This document shows positions 11,232 through 22,852 of a stretch of 64,000 bases of DNA, one piece after another. This DNA comes from Coix lacryma-jobi var. lacryma-jobi (taxonomy: Eukaryota; Streptophyta; Magnoliopsida; Poales; Poaceae), in contig CM019827.1 of assembly GCA_009763385.1 (NCBI GenBank), positions 96,818,177-96,882,176 on the forward strand, given 5' to 3'. The translations under genes and the position numbers were made by a program. The notes under the pieces are model-generated. The model had not been told where the DNA came from. It saw nothing but the letters and a program-made list of their open reading frames with translations, and ran no database searches. The first letter of the stretch is position 1; each line of letters begins with the position of its first letter.

Positions 11232-12468
11232 CTGAAAAAAATGCCCAAAATTCAAATATCAGTTTCCATGACCTACGCAGCAACAGGTGAATCTGAGATA
11301 GTCGTGGAACGGGTAGACCAGAAGTTGCTGCAAGCAGAGCGGCGTGAACCCTCTGGGGCGTGCAAACCAAGTGTTCCTAACCTGCAGTTTGTCGGCGTTG
11401 CCACGTCAGAACATTCAAAAGAGAGGGTTGGCTAGCTAGGCAGTGGGCGGGAGGTGGGGCAGGGGCGGAGTAGACGTGGAGTCACCGGACGGGCGGAGGA
11501 GAAGGTCCTTCTAGAAGAGGACCGTGGGCTAGGCCTAGTCACCTGCCCCGTGACGACCTCGAACCTGGCATGAAGATCGGTGTTGTCCAATTCGTCCTAC
11601 CAGGCAGTGCCTAGCACCTAAGGGAGAGTAGATCCATGTCACCTGGACCTCCTGGCCGCCATGGCTAGTCGGCTTGCCGCCACCTCCTGCAGACGAAGGA
11701 GATACATGAGGAACGGGAGGGGGAGGGGGACGACGAGGACAAGGAGAATCTGCCACGGTCGTCGCTAGATCTGCCATGGCTGCCGGATCCCGCTCGTCGG
11801 AAAGAGGAGTTGCAGTGAAGGCAGACGCATGAAAATGACGAAGCGTGGAAATGACAAGAGGGTGTCAAGTGGGAGCCGGTGCAGACGTGAGTGGGGAGGG
11901 AGGCATGGTTGGACAAACGCACGCACAATCGGAACAAAGTCTTTACCTTATTTATATGATTTTTACATCTCTGGACTCAACAATTTAAAAGTTATTCATG
12001 ATTTATATTCTCAATATTTAACTCAAACTTTGTTCAAAACGACATTTTTATAAATACAAAAGGAGTACAATCTACCTACTGTATATTCACATCACATATA
12101 CACATCATGCCTATTTTATTTACATATAAACAAAGAAATTGAGACAAGCGTGCAGTCCCACAAAACATGCCGCCGCCATCAGGCGCCAGTTGGGCAGCTA
12201 CTCGCCGAAATCTCCCAGCCAGGAATGGATCCACATCCACCTCTCGTTCATCCTAATCAAAGCGTTCTCCTTCCTTCCCGCCCTAAACTGACACTCGTAC
12301 ACACACTGCCGCAAAGAAATGAACCAAAAATAAAAAAAAACCCAAAAAGGCGAGGAGGAAAATAAAATAAAAATAAATCACATTCTCTCCTCTTTCCTCG
12401 AAAGACCGCACGCTCGTCCCCTAGCTCGGCGCTCTCCACCGCCGCTAGGGTTTCCACCGCCGCCGGCG
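11232..12468. other. Region upstream of the SUMO protease gene
   Basis: A minus-strand ATG at 11777 opens a GC-rich frame with a Pro-rich stretch that could be the first exon of the decayed minus-strand fragment; evidence is weak. 11930-12130 is AT-rich. 12365-12468 is pyrimidine-rich with GCCGCC repeats and looks like the 5' UTR of the following gene. No clear TATA box was chosen. Confidence 0.4.
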
Positions 12469-15400
12469 ATGGGCGCCCTCACCGACAGCCGGAAGCGCCT
12501 CTCGGCGGACCACTGCCTTTCGGCGGACCACCGCCTCCCCTACCCCTCCTTCCCCCTGCCGTCCCTTACCCCTCCCTCCAAGCGGGCCAAGCTCGCCCCA
12601 TTCCCTGAACTCGATCCCTCCACTTCCGCCGTCCCGCCTATCCATCCCTCTCCCCAAATCATCCACTTCGCCGCCGCGGCGTCCGCCTCCTCGACGCCGG
12701 GCCCTTCCTCCTCTTCTACCACCGCTCCCACCCCGATTCCGCACAGGCGCCGACTCCCGCCGCCGCCGTCATTCCAGCGCCCGATCCACGGCCCCCAGCG
12801 AATCCTCCGCGTCTTCCGGCTTGGGGGGGCCGCACGGACCCACGCCGCCAGCGACTCGTGGTTCTCCCCGCCATCACCCCCGCCTCGTTCTCTCGGGCTC
12901 CAGCAGTACGTTGAGCTCGTCAACAGATCCTCCCACCCACCGCCCACTCCGGCCGCCACAACCAATGGTACGAGGCAGGCGGAGGCGGAGGCGGAGGCAG
13001 TGCCCCTCGAGGTGGTCGCCATCGAGGAGGATGAGGACGAGAGGAAGCTGCAGGACGACGAGGAGGTGAGGGGGAGCGTTCTAGTGAGAAGGTTGCCACT
13101 ATACAAGGAGCTGTATGAGGCATCACGACGGGAGCGGGATGCCAAGCATAAGACGCTTGAGTTTGAGGTGCGGCTCGCTGAGGAGGGCTGTCTTGGCCTT
13201 GAGCGGCTTGGCGAGGCCCTCCCCCGAATTACGCAAAAGAAGGAGGTATGGCTTTCTTGGATTCTTCTTTTTTTCTTTAGTTGTCTGCCCGCGCGTTGCT
13301 ACGAGTTTAAAAATCCACGTACTTATATTGTACTTTCAGCTAACACATACTATGTGCACCTATTATAGGCATGGGTAACTGAAATACCTTGTATGGCCAA
13401 ACATCTCGAGAAGCACAGATTATAGTTCAATTTAGTTAAACTCCTCCTTGGAAACCAATGATTTAAAGTCAATCATCAACACTTAAGTTGTTTAGATTGT
13501 AGTGAAGATATCACCATTGTGAACTACTTCTAGATCTACCGTCAAACTAATACAATACATGAGTCATGGAGTGTCATAGACATAAATGTTCTCGTAGGTC
13601 CCGTCTGTAAGCTATGTCATTATTAATATCTAACTCAATACGTTGCGACAGACAATAAAAAGTAGAAAACCCAAATTATAAGCTGTTATAAAGCCCAAAA
13701 TAAGTTCCAGAACCTACTATATTCAATGAGTTATAAGGCTTCGGAAACAACTACCAATGCTAATATTGCATCCACACTATCTAAAAACATTGTTAAATAA
13801 ATAAATTAATGTTATTGTAAATTATATAGAACATTTCCAGCTCATAAATGCACAAGTTTAAAAGACAAATATGATCCATTTGCATTCCACTGACAAAATT
13901 AACGTGCTTAGTACACTCTTTCTTATTTTGAAAGGAAATGTCACAACAGATTAGTGAGTTGTTGAACAACATAGCAGGTAAACTCAAAGCTACATATTAG
14001 CCAACACAAACCACAGGTGAAGTGCCAAATCGGAGGTCATTGGCCATCTGATCATACTAAGGTTAAGAGGTCTCACTCAAATAAATCACCAAATTCCAAA
14101 TGTATTCAATGTTGATGAGTCCCCTCCAACCGGACCAAGTGTATTTAATCCTCTGGTGTTCTGTGTGAATTGATCTTTCAACCATCTGACGTTTTATCAA
14201 AGTTTGAAACATTGAACTGGATTTTTTTTCTGTTATTGGCTTTCATAGGGAACATAAGTTTACTGACCTCACAAAGGATGAATCTGACCAAGTACGCTTG
14301 AGTCAAATGCTTCGCTCCTATAGAGCTCTCACGCAGTGTGGTAACCTAAACACACAAAGCTTTCATTCCAAAGCATATTTGCCAAGAAAAAATAGTAGAA
14401 AAGTGAATCACACTTTCTGAAGCAATCGGCAATAGCCTCAGCCTTCATGGTTCCAATTTCACTTTATCTGGGCTGATCTTTGATACCCTTGTCACTCCGA
14501 GTTCTGCAATTTTTAGTTGGCCTCCACTATCCACAAATTTGTTAAGGGCAGTGTTTCCAGCCTTCAGGCTACCGAAAACAGTGTTTTGTTTTGCCTGCAA
14601 GTTCATGTCTGCCAGCTACAGGAAACAAACAAAAATACTAAAAAACTGAATGCTAATCAGTTCCAATTTTTTCAAAAGAAAAGTGCACCTGAGTTGCTGC
14701 TACTCAACAGAGAAAGGCATCCTCTAGAGAAATTGTCTAGAAGAAATACCCAAGAAAGTATAAAGATCGAGAATCTCATGGATTTGGATATAAAAAGTAC
14801 AACTTGATTATTGCTCCGATCCACCTCCACAACATACAAGCAGGCCATGTTGGACACTTCCACCTCTAGCTCCTGAACATGTTCAGGTTTCACGATGACA
14901 ATACTGACAGGCTGCCAAAATACAAGCCAAAGAAGCTAAAGAAATGAATGACAATAATAATTGAGGTAATAATCCAAGAAATGTTCTGCATGCAATTAAG
15001 ATTTCTGAATTGAGATTGGAGTTAACAATCTTACACTTAAAATTTCATGAAATTAAAGAAATTTGGCACATGATTAGCACTCATTTCACATAGAGGAGAT
15101 CATCAGTTTCATAAAATTTGGTACAGGAAAATAAGATACCAAACTTCAGACTTTAGAGAACGTATGGTTGGCTCTACATACATCCTACAATAATCTGACT
15201 GGTGCATCAGATACACAGAGCTGGTGCTGGGGGCAGCAGCTGGTCCTGCCAGAAGACCCCAAGTACAGTAATCAACCTCATAATCAAAACTAATAAAGAC
15301 ATGTCCATGAAAATGGAATAATCAACTCTCTGAAACTAAGTACCGATACCTCATCATTGACATGTATTTCATAAAAATGGCAAATTTCAAGCACTTGTAT

Positions 15401-18400
15401 CTCTATGATAGATTAAACAACATTATGGTTCAGTTCAAGTTTTTTTCAGCTAAAGGGATAGTTGCAATTGGAGCATGGAATAGTAAAGGACTGAACCAAG
15501 CCATTGCCATCAAGTATCTATAGTTTGTTAGGACTGAATCATAATTCATTTAAAATACTTTGAATTTACAGTATTTACAATTGGCATTATTAATAGTGAA
15601 AAATATAGTTCGGTACTCTCGACTACTTGATAGCTGATTACATATGCTATCATCTATAGCTAGTCGGGGTCCAATTACATAAAAAACAATAATCAAAACA
15701 CCTAATATTTTTAGCAATTCCTTGTCACACTGACACCAAGTTCCAAGTTCCTAAAAGAAAGCAAGTTGTAAGGAACTTCGACAACATGTGTTTACTAATC
15801 ACTCATCCGTGAACAAATTAAGGTGTAAAACTGATCACCTACACCTTGTATTTACTCTACATCATGCATGTGTAAGCAAAAAATGAGGTGGAGTCACTGA
15901 AATTACAAGCATTGACAATGAAACAATTAGAATAGCAAGGTTTCCAAATTCAATAGATACCTGTCGAAATATTTTGCATAAATCATCACTCATCTATTGT
16001 ATTCATCCTTAAAGGGCAAGTTATAAGAATTCAAATACCTACATCCTCTTCGTTTCAGAATTACAGACTCATCATGTAACATTTCGAGTGCATCCAGCAA
16101 GTTCCATTTCCTTGTATACTTCACATACCTATTCAAGCCAAGAATAGAATTATTTCAATCTTCAGATCAATAATGTACATACAATAAGATAAGATAATTT
16201 TTTATTCTACCATCCCAATCAACAACAACGAGGCGGATCCCCTAGTGCCTCAACTCACCAATGCCAAACACTCACCAATCAGCAGCACGAACACCAACGC
16301 CAAACGCTCACCAATCAGCACGAACTCACCAACGCAAAACACTCACCAATCAGCACGAATTATATTGTTGTGGCACAACTTTTTCTCAGGCTGGTGCAGC
16401 ATCCATGGAGTTAAGGACCACAACACGAAAGAAGAGCCACAGCAGGGGAAGGAGGCAGAGGCAAAGGGGAATCTGTACCTAGCACCTGGTGGTGGCGGCG
16501 CATGCGCAGGGGCGAGGGGTAGGCATAGCGGCTCGGGATGGGGAGATGCTCGGGAGGCAGTTCGTGGGGAAGCTGGGGTGGCGCAGGGGCAGCCACACTA
16601 CTCGTCGTCGCAGATGGCCGGAGCCACTGCCATCGATAGAGCTGCCGACATGTCACCAGCGCCCGGCCACGCCGGGGCCGCCACCATGGTGTCGCCCCCT
16701 TTTTTGGCGCCTAGTCCGATCGCACCATGTTCCTCAAGGCCTTCGACAAGGCCTGCACAAACACCCATGGCATCGTCGAGTCTAGCGTCTCCTTCGTTCC
16801 CGTACTCTTTGTACATCCGAGTCGCACGCGTCCCTTGTGCCCCGAGTGTCTCCATCCCCATCATCGTCGACCTCTCCCTCCCCGAGACCATCGCCATCGT
16901 TGCTGCCCGAGTCCGCCCGCAGCTGGAGCTTCTTCCACGGATCTACATCGTCAACAACTATTAGGTCCACTGCGTCCTCGAGGACTGCACCGCGTGGGGC
17001 GTGGGAGCTCGCCGGCTTTAGTGAACCCTCGGCAATAGAGCGTGAGAGGTGAGGGGAGGGAAGGGGAGAAGCGCGACGGGTGGTCGAGGGATGGACGTGG
17101 GTGGTAGGCGGCAGCCTGAGTCGTGCGGCGTGGTGCTCGAGCCAGGAGCGGGGCGGGCGGTTTTTGCGACGACAACGACGGTTCCGCGGACGGGCCGCAG
17201 AGGGAGCGGGGCAGGGCGATTAGCGCCGGGCGGGGCGATTAGGGTTAATATGACGATAACAACCGGGTCTTTTTAGTGGTAAGATTGTTTTGTGGTGGGA
17301 GGACGGCGCGGAACAAGGTGGTTGACTGAAATGAACTGAGCTTGAACGAAAAACAATTGGAATGTTCTGAATGTTGAACTGAACAGCCATTCTGGAGAAA
17401 CGCATGTGCTTCCTACTCTTGAGGACCTAGCATTTCAGATCATAATGAAACACCAACATAGGCAGTTAACGCTTGTGGATTTCTGAAAATGTGATCGTCT
17501 CCGTAACCAGTTCTTCAATCATGTTTTTTTTCCCTGAGAGACGATTTATCTTAAATATATGATAGGCTAGATACTTCTGTAGCCACGTATAATTGCTTGT
17601 AAAAAATGTTGCACTTGTTACTCGCGTGTTACTGAAAGATAAGAGGGACCTACTAAAGGATTTTCTGGTCGTTATGCTCTGAGGCATTCTTTTTGAAGTC
17701 TGTTGGGATATAAGACTGATTTTTGCAATTCCCTTGAAAAATAGATGGATTGAAAGAAATTCATGTTATTCCTGGAGACTGAATTACACTTAGTGGTACA
17801 CCAAACCAGGCTATATTTTTAGATTTGAACACACTCTTTTCATTAAGGTTATCGAGTATTAACATGTTCCTTTCAGGAGGTGCCTGAACCTTTTGTTCCT
17901 CTTACTGATGAGGATGAAGAAATGGTTCGTCGGGCTCTTAATGGCAAGAACAGGTTTGCTTCTTATCTTTGTCATGTGATAGTCGCACAGATGCGTACAT
18001 AGCTAGTGGTATCTAAAAGGGTCCTTTTCCAGCCGTGAAAGATTAGCAGTACATGAACCTTCAAATATTGTGATAACGAGGGAGATCCTGCAGTGCTTGA
18101 ATAACCAGGAATGGCTAAATGATGAGGTATTTTTCATTTTGTTGCTTCTGTAACTCTTTGCAGAGTTAAGCATACATAATGTAATATATCAGTATAAAAT
18201 TCTTGCTATTCTTTTCCTTTCCGACGACTTTCAGGTTATCAATTTGTATCTTGATCTGCTTAAAGAGAGAGAACTAAGAGAACCTCTCAAGTTCTTAAAA
18301 TGCCATTTCTTCAACACCTTTTTCTACAAAAAGGTTTGTGTTGGAACTAGTATTACCTTTTGGTGGGACAATTATTTTTTGTTTGTTTTTCCTTCTAAAC

Positions 18401-19726
18401 AATTAGCATTCTCATCAAATGTGCATCATATTTTTTCTCGAACACGCAGGAGATCTGCGTATCAATATATCAAATGTGCATCATATCAGTTTGAAAGATA
18501 ATATGCATGCAGTTACTACCTGAGGCATTGTTTCCCCTAGTATTTATATGATATCCACCCAAACAGCTCAGCTGATTCATACATGTGCATGCGCACGAGC
18601 TGCCATTTAATGTCATTCTCATTCTTTTTCTATTGTTATTGCCATCTGTCTTGTTGCATTCATTGCCATATTTTGTTACAATAGTGACATGTGTTGTATT
18701 GGAGCGCAATGTTGTGTTAATTATAACTTATAATTCATCTCTTACTACTTTCTATCAGCTGATTTCCAGTGGGTATGATTATAAAGCTGTTAGAAGATGG
18801 ACAACAAAAAGGAAATTAGGGTACAGTCTAATTGAATGTGACAAGGTAAAACACTTTTGGATTCTCTTTTCAGGTTTAGATCTTACTAGGGTTTAACTTA
18901 GTATGCATTTAACCGAAACTTATTATCCAGATATTTGTTCCCATACACAAGGAAGTCCATTGGTGTTTAGCAGTCATCAACATAAGGGACAGAAAATTTC
19001 AGTATCTGGACTCACTTGGTGGCACGGACATGAAGGTCTTGAGGATCTTGGTTAGTGTTATCCTCTAGGTCCTATCAGTGTTGCTGCATTCTGCTCTCCC
19101 CATGTACAAGCGGAGAAGCCGTTCACTCATTTTTCGTTTTCTATATATCTTTTTTTTAAAAAAAAAAGAAAATCTCTACCGGCCCAGTTATTTGGTTATA
19201 TATGTTATTTTCAAATGCTTACCAGGCCAGGTATATTGTGGATGAGGTCAAAGACAAAAGTGGCCAACACATGGATGCGCTCTCATGGAAGCAGGAAGGT
19301 GTCAAAAACCTTCCTTTGCAGGAGAATGGGTACTTCTAATATTTGTTCCTAGCAAGCATAGTTGTACTTTTGCTTCTGCTTGTGCAGTTAATGAATACCT
19401 GTAAAAAAAATTGCATACGATTGCCAACCTGAGAACATTTAGTTTCTTACAGCTCTATTTCTACCTGTTCTTAAGTTTGCCTAATATACTGAGTCCTCTT
19501 TCACCCTAGATGGGACTGTGGCATGTTCATGCTGAAATACATTGACTTCTACAGCAGAGATATGGAGCTCATTTTTGAACAGGTAATACATTGTTCATCA
19601 TTTTTCCCATAATGGATATGATGTATCTGCAAAAGTTGAAACAAAATTGGATGCATTTTGTAGAAGCAAATGCATTACTTCCGCAGGAGGACAGCAAAGG
19701 AAATACTGAGTTTGAGGGCTGAATAA
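12469..19726 (+). CDS. ESD4/ULP1-type SUMO protease, nine exons, complete
   Basis: Cysteine protease (family C48) that matures SUMO precursors and removes SUMO from target proteins; plant ESD4 acts at the nuclear rim. Exons: 12469-13245, 17877-17953, 18033-18126, 18235-18333, 18759-18845, 18931-19050, 19226-19329, 19510-19582, 19664-19726. All eight introns have GT...AG borders and every junction keeps frame, giving 497 residues, close to the usual plant length. Residues 1-259 are Pro/Ser-rich and poorly ordered, with a basic KRAK stretch near residue 40, then an acidic coiled-coil-like end. The catalytic domain runs from about residue 260. Visible active-site residues are His388 (EVHWC), Asp405 (YLDSLGG), Gln450 and Cys456 (GWDCGMF). 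The protein ends in the conserved YFRRRTAKEIL block. ATG 12469 is chosen because it opens the long first exon after a UTR-like stretch. An intact host gene rather than a transposon passenger is inferred from the intact introns and motifs. Confidence 0.92.
13246..17876 (+). other. Oversized first intron of the SUMO protease gene
   Basis: 4631 bp between GTATGG and TTTCAG, far longer than the other introns (79-425 bp). It contains exon-like blocks in antisense orientation (separate entry) and a GC-rich stretch at 16440-17260. This suggests an inserted element carrying a gene fragment. I found no clear terminal repeats or target duplication, so the element class is unknown. Confidence 0.75.
14510..16130 (-). 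pseudogene. Antisense gene fragment inside intron 1, product not recognised
   Basis: On the - strand several short blocks read as protein with plausible splice borders. At about 16040-16130 there is KWNLLDALEMLHDESVILKR. At about 14800-14910, KPEHVQELEVEVSNMACLY. At about 14520-14625, NTVFGSLKAGNTALNKF. Order and orientation agree with one gene whose GC-rich 5' part could be 16440-17260. No family is recognised. Fragment status is inferred from the absence of a long open frame and of an obvious start. Confidence 0.4.
18437..18472. repeat. LINE 3'-tail-like fragment in an intron
   Basis: TTTTTTCTCGAACACGCAGG and the following bases match the start of the tail sequence seen at 52731 (poly-T, CTCGAA..ACACAGGAGAGCTGCGTGTC) and resemble 31434-31475. 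This short tail motif marks minus-oriented LINE ends in grasses. Confidence 0.45.
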
Positions 19727-20034
19727 ACCTTGGAGGACATCATAGGTCATTTTGGCTGGGTTCCGATATTTGTTGGAATATGTACTTAACAAATGGGTGC
19801 AGCGGCTTAAAGGTATAGCACTGAGTGCAAGGATTTTGAAAGTTCTCCAGTTGCACAATGGCGCCATGTGATGGCTAAGCAATAGGTTGAAGGGAATTTT
19901 GCATGAGAACAGCGGCGCCTTTAAGTTTTGCCACTGAGCCTTTGCGGGACATAAATGTGTGGAGTGAGGTTTTCTGCTGGCATTAGATTGCAATGAGATT
20001 CTTCAGAGATAGGGAGGTATGGATTAACTTGAAA

Positions 20035-20299
20035 CTATATATAGACCAGTGATTTGAAGCATCCTGTGAGCCGTGACAAGTGAGCAATCCCCGGGTTAGG
20101 CTGTATGACCGGCCTCGGTGCAGAGTTCTGTGTAATGCTCAAATCCTTTTTTGTTTTATTATGTTTTTATATATAGACCAGTGATTTGAAGCATCCTATG
20201 AGCTGTGACAAGTGAGCAATCCCCAGGTTAGGCTGTATGACCGGCCTCGGTGCAGAGTTCTGTGTAATGCTCAAATCCTTTTTTTGTTTTATTATGTTT
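20035..20299 (+). repeat. Tandem duplication, two copies of a 132-bp unit
   Basis: The unit starting TATATATAGACCAGTGATTT at about 20035 recurs at about 20167 with a few substitutions (mostly C/T or G/A) and one extra T in a T-run. It lies about 300 bp downstream of the SUMO protease stop codon and may fall in the 3' flank of that transcript. Confidence 0.9.
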
Positions 20300-20989
20300 T
20301 TATTTATTCTTTTAATAGTGCTACGTACCTGAGTCTATCATGTTATCTGGAATCGCTGATCCGCTACCTGTAGTTTTAGACCTTCTTTGGCACGGCCCAA
20401 GCTTCTTGTACAGTGCACCGAGGAGCCGGAGCTCGAGCTGGTGAAGTGAAGGGCATGTTCTGCTTGGAAATTTATTCTCTATGATAAGTCATTCTCTAAC
20501 TGAATTTGGCTATCTATGATTTCCTAAGATAAACTCTATTTGCATATAGAGTGTATCAAGATAAGCTACTTTTTTAGATTATAGCTCTCTAGTTTATGTT
20601 AGAGGAATCAGCAGAAACTCACTTCTCAGTAAAAAAAATGGAAGCTGTTTTGAGAGCTATTATCAGCATGGAGGGAGTAAAAGATCTATGGTCTGTTCAT
20701 CTGAGATGAGCAACCATGGAACCACCTATTGCCTATTGGTGCTGCTACGGTACTTTTGTGAGTGCCTTCAGCAACTGCAGCAACAATAGCCGCTTTTTAC
20801 TGTAGCCAAACAGATCTTTAATCTTTTTCAACTACTGTTGGTGAGAAATACACTGTTTCACAACTAATTGTATGGATTAAAACCAGCTTATAACTCAAAC
20901 AAACGTCTGATAATAACAAACCTGATCCGTGGGTCAACATTCGATGACGCTGCATGGTTAAAATAAAATCGTTTGATAATAATAAGATG
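20300..20989. other. Intergenic sequence, nothing recognised
   Basis: AT-rich sequence without open frames of interest. No repeat or RNA gene was recognised. Confidence 0.5.
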
Positions 20990-21512
20990 TTAGCTAAAGA
21001 TAACAGTCAACAGACGTCTGAATAAGACGTTAGCTAAAGATTTATCAGGGATAGCAACGGGGGATTCTTAATTGCTGCTCATAGCTATGTGCCACACTTA
21101 ATTGATGCACTGATGACAGAGGCTTATATGCTGAAGGAGGGGTTGATGCTAGCTCAGCACATCGGATGCAACCGATTAACTGTCCAATCAGATTGTATGG
21201 AAGTGATTCAGATCATGAAGGAGGGTGGAGTTACGGCCAACTCATCTGCGCCTATATATATGATAATTGCAATTTGGTTTGGAATGATTTTCAGGAGATA
21301 AGCATTGAGCATTGTCATCCGGAGGCGAATCAAGCTGCTCACTTGCTTGCTAGTAGAGTCATGTAGACAAAGCAAAATTGTTTTTGTGACGATGAGCCCT
21401 CTAGCTTTTATTTTTTTAGTGCATTGTAAACGATATTTTCTATCCTGAGTGAATAAAGTCTACTATATTATTGATTAAAAAAAAGACATTAGCTAAAGAT
21501 AACAGTCAACAG
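20990..21512 (+). mobile_element. 5'-truncated LINE insertion with a 24-bp target duplication
   Basis: Identical 24-bp direct repeats lie at 20990-21013 and 21489-21512. The insert between them (21014-21488) ends in an A-run (about 21477-21484) and carries only the 3' end of a LINE: an RNase H-like segment with SDCMEVIQIM and an EANQAAHLLAS end, read in two phases. A-tail, 5' truncation and a long target duplication are the marks of target-primed insertion. Confidence 0.85.
21053..21366 (+). pseudogene. LINE RNase H domain fragment with a frameshift
   Basis: The first part reads in the phase of 21089 (LIDALMTEAYMLKEGLMLAQ), then continues in the phase of 21166 to a stop at 21364-21366. The domain resembles the plant RVT_3-type RNase H found at the end of LINE ORF2. 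One frameshift lies near 21255-21265. It is not functional. Confidence 0.75.
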
Positions 21513-21999
21513 TGCATAGAGGAGGTCAAGGGCGGAGTCAAGGCCCAGCAACCTTGAGCAGCTGCCCGGGCTCCCCTGCCAGCCTGCCACTGATATGCAA
21601 GGTTTAAGGCCACGTACAGGCGTACAACGCTCGTATATTGATATCTGTATAATGCTCTGTTAGTACTTTGGTCTAATTTAATGATGTCAAAGAGTGTTCG
21701 ACGGTAGCCTATCTGCTGCGCATGGCTGCCCTTTGTCCCTGCCTCAATCAAATTATCGCATCTCATTTGCTACAACAGCGAGCAGGTGGGCAGCATGTGG
21801 CAGGAGCAATGCTGACCACGGTGCTGAGAATATTACCCTAATTTGATTATTCTATATATCTATGTTTGATTTTAGCTTATCTTGTTATTATACAAATCGA
21901 CATGTTCAGGAAAAAACTATTCTACCTTCATGCTGGAGAAAAAATTAGGAAACAATCTTTATTTGATTTTGCAAGTCAAGAAATCATTGTTTGATCTAA
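21513..21999. other. Intergenic sequence, nothing recognised
   Basis: No gene or repeat was identified in this stretch. Confidence 0.5.
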
Positions 22000-22305
22000 G
22001 GGACCGTTTGGGAGAGCTCCACGGAGCGGATTCTCAATGAGAATCACCCCTGACTGTCATACGTATTTTTCAGCGAGAAGTGATTCTTTGCTGATTCTGT
22101 GAAGTGATTCTCTGAAATGAACTAAGAGGCTGAGAACTGAAAAAAGTAGCTTCACCTGATTCTGTGAAGTGATTTTCTATCCTGATTTTGAGAGTTTAGA
22201 CTAAAGAATCAAAGAGAATCTACTTATAGCCACAGAATCACTTCGCCAGAGAATCTGGGAGCACAACTGGAGAATCAGGAAGCACAGCTCTCCCAAACAG
22301 GCTCT
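22000..22305. mobile_element. MITE with GTTTGGGAGAGCT terminal inverted repeats
   Basis: The left end GGGACCGTTTGGGAGAGCT is mirrored at the right end by AGCTCTCCCAAACAGGCTC. The interior has repeated GTGATTCT and GAGAATC elements that fold back on each other. About 306 bp, no coding. The target duplication could be TAA-like but is not clean, so the superfamily (PIF/Harbinger or hAT) is undecided. Confidence 0.7.
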
Positions 22306-22760
22306 TATAAATTTGTGTGTGTGGCTTGTCAACTGTTAAGCATATGGCGTATTGTCCCGCCCAGACTCTCTAAAACTCCTGGCTCCGCACTTGGAGGAGG
22401 TCAGTTGCCAAAGCCACAACGTGAGTCTTTAAATTGTAGTGTCTACTCTGAGGGCGCTCTGTTTTTGTTGGTTGAGAGTTTTGTACCTACTTTAGCAGAA
22501 GCCATCAAATAAAAGGGATGTTCGGCAAGACTCTGCGACACCGATGAGTAAGAAGGTTAATAATACTGACTGTAAGATTCTCTACAGTCTAATCTCAATT
22601 TGCTCATATAATATTTATCTCTTTAAAATTAATGTATTCTCTAGTTATGTGTCTCATACAGTTTTTTTAGTTCTTGTAGTTGAGCCGACTGGTACAGTCC
22701 GCTTCTCCTATCTATCTTCTCATCTCACCTTCATCTCAATATTTAGTCAGTTTATAGTCT

Positions 22761-22852
22761 AAATCAGCTCCGATGTCAAAGCCGCAAGGGGACCAGAGCA
22801 TACCTCTCAAGTAAATCAGCTCCGATGTCGAAGCCGCAAGGGGACCAGAGCC
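22761..22852 (+). repeat. Short tandem duplication, 52-bp period
   Basis: AAATCAGCTCCGATGTC and the next 22 bases recur 52 bp downstream with one substitution. Confidence 0.9.

Noticed and set aside
12469..19726. SUMO protease as cargo of a Kaonashi-type MULE
   Set aside because: Those carry ULP1-like genes, but here nine exons, the full N-terminus and all active-site residues are present and no flanking inverted repeats were seen.
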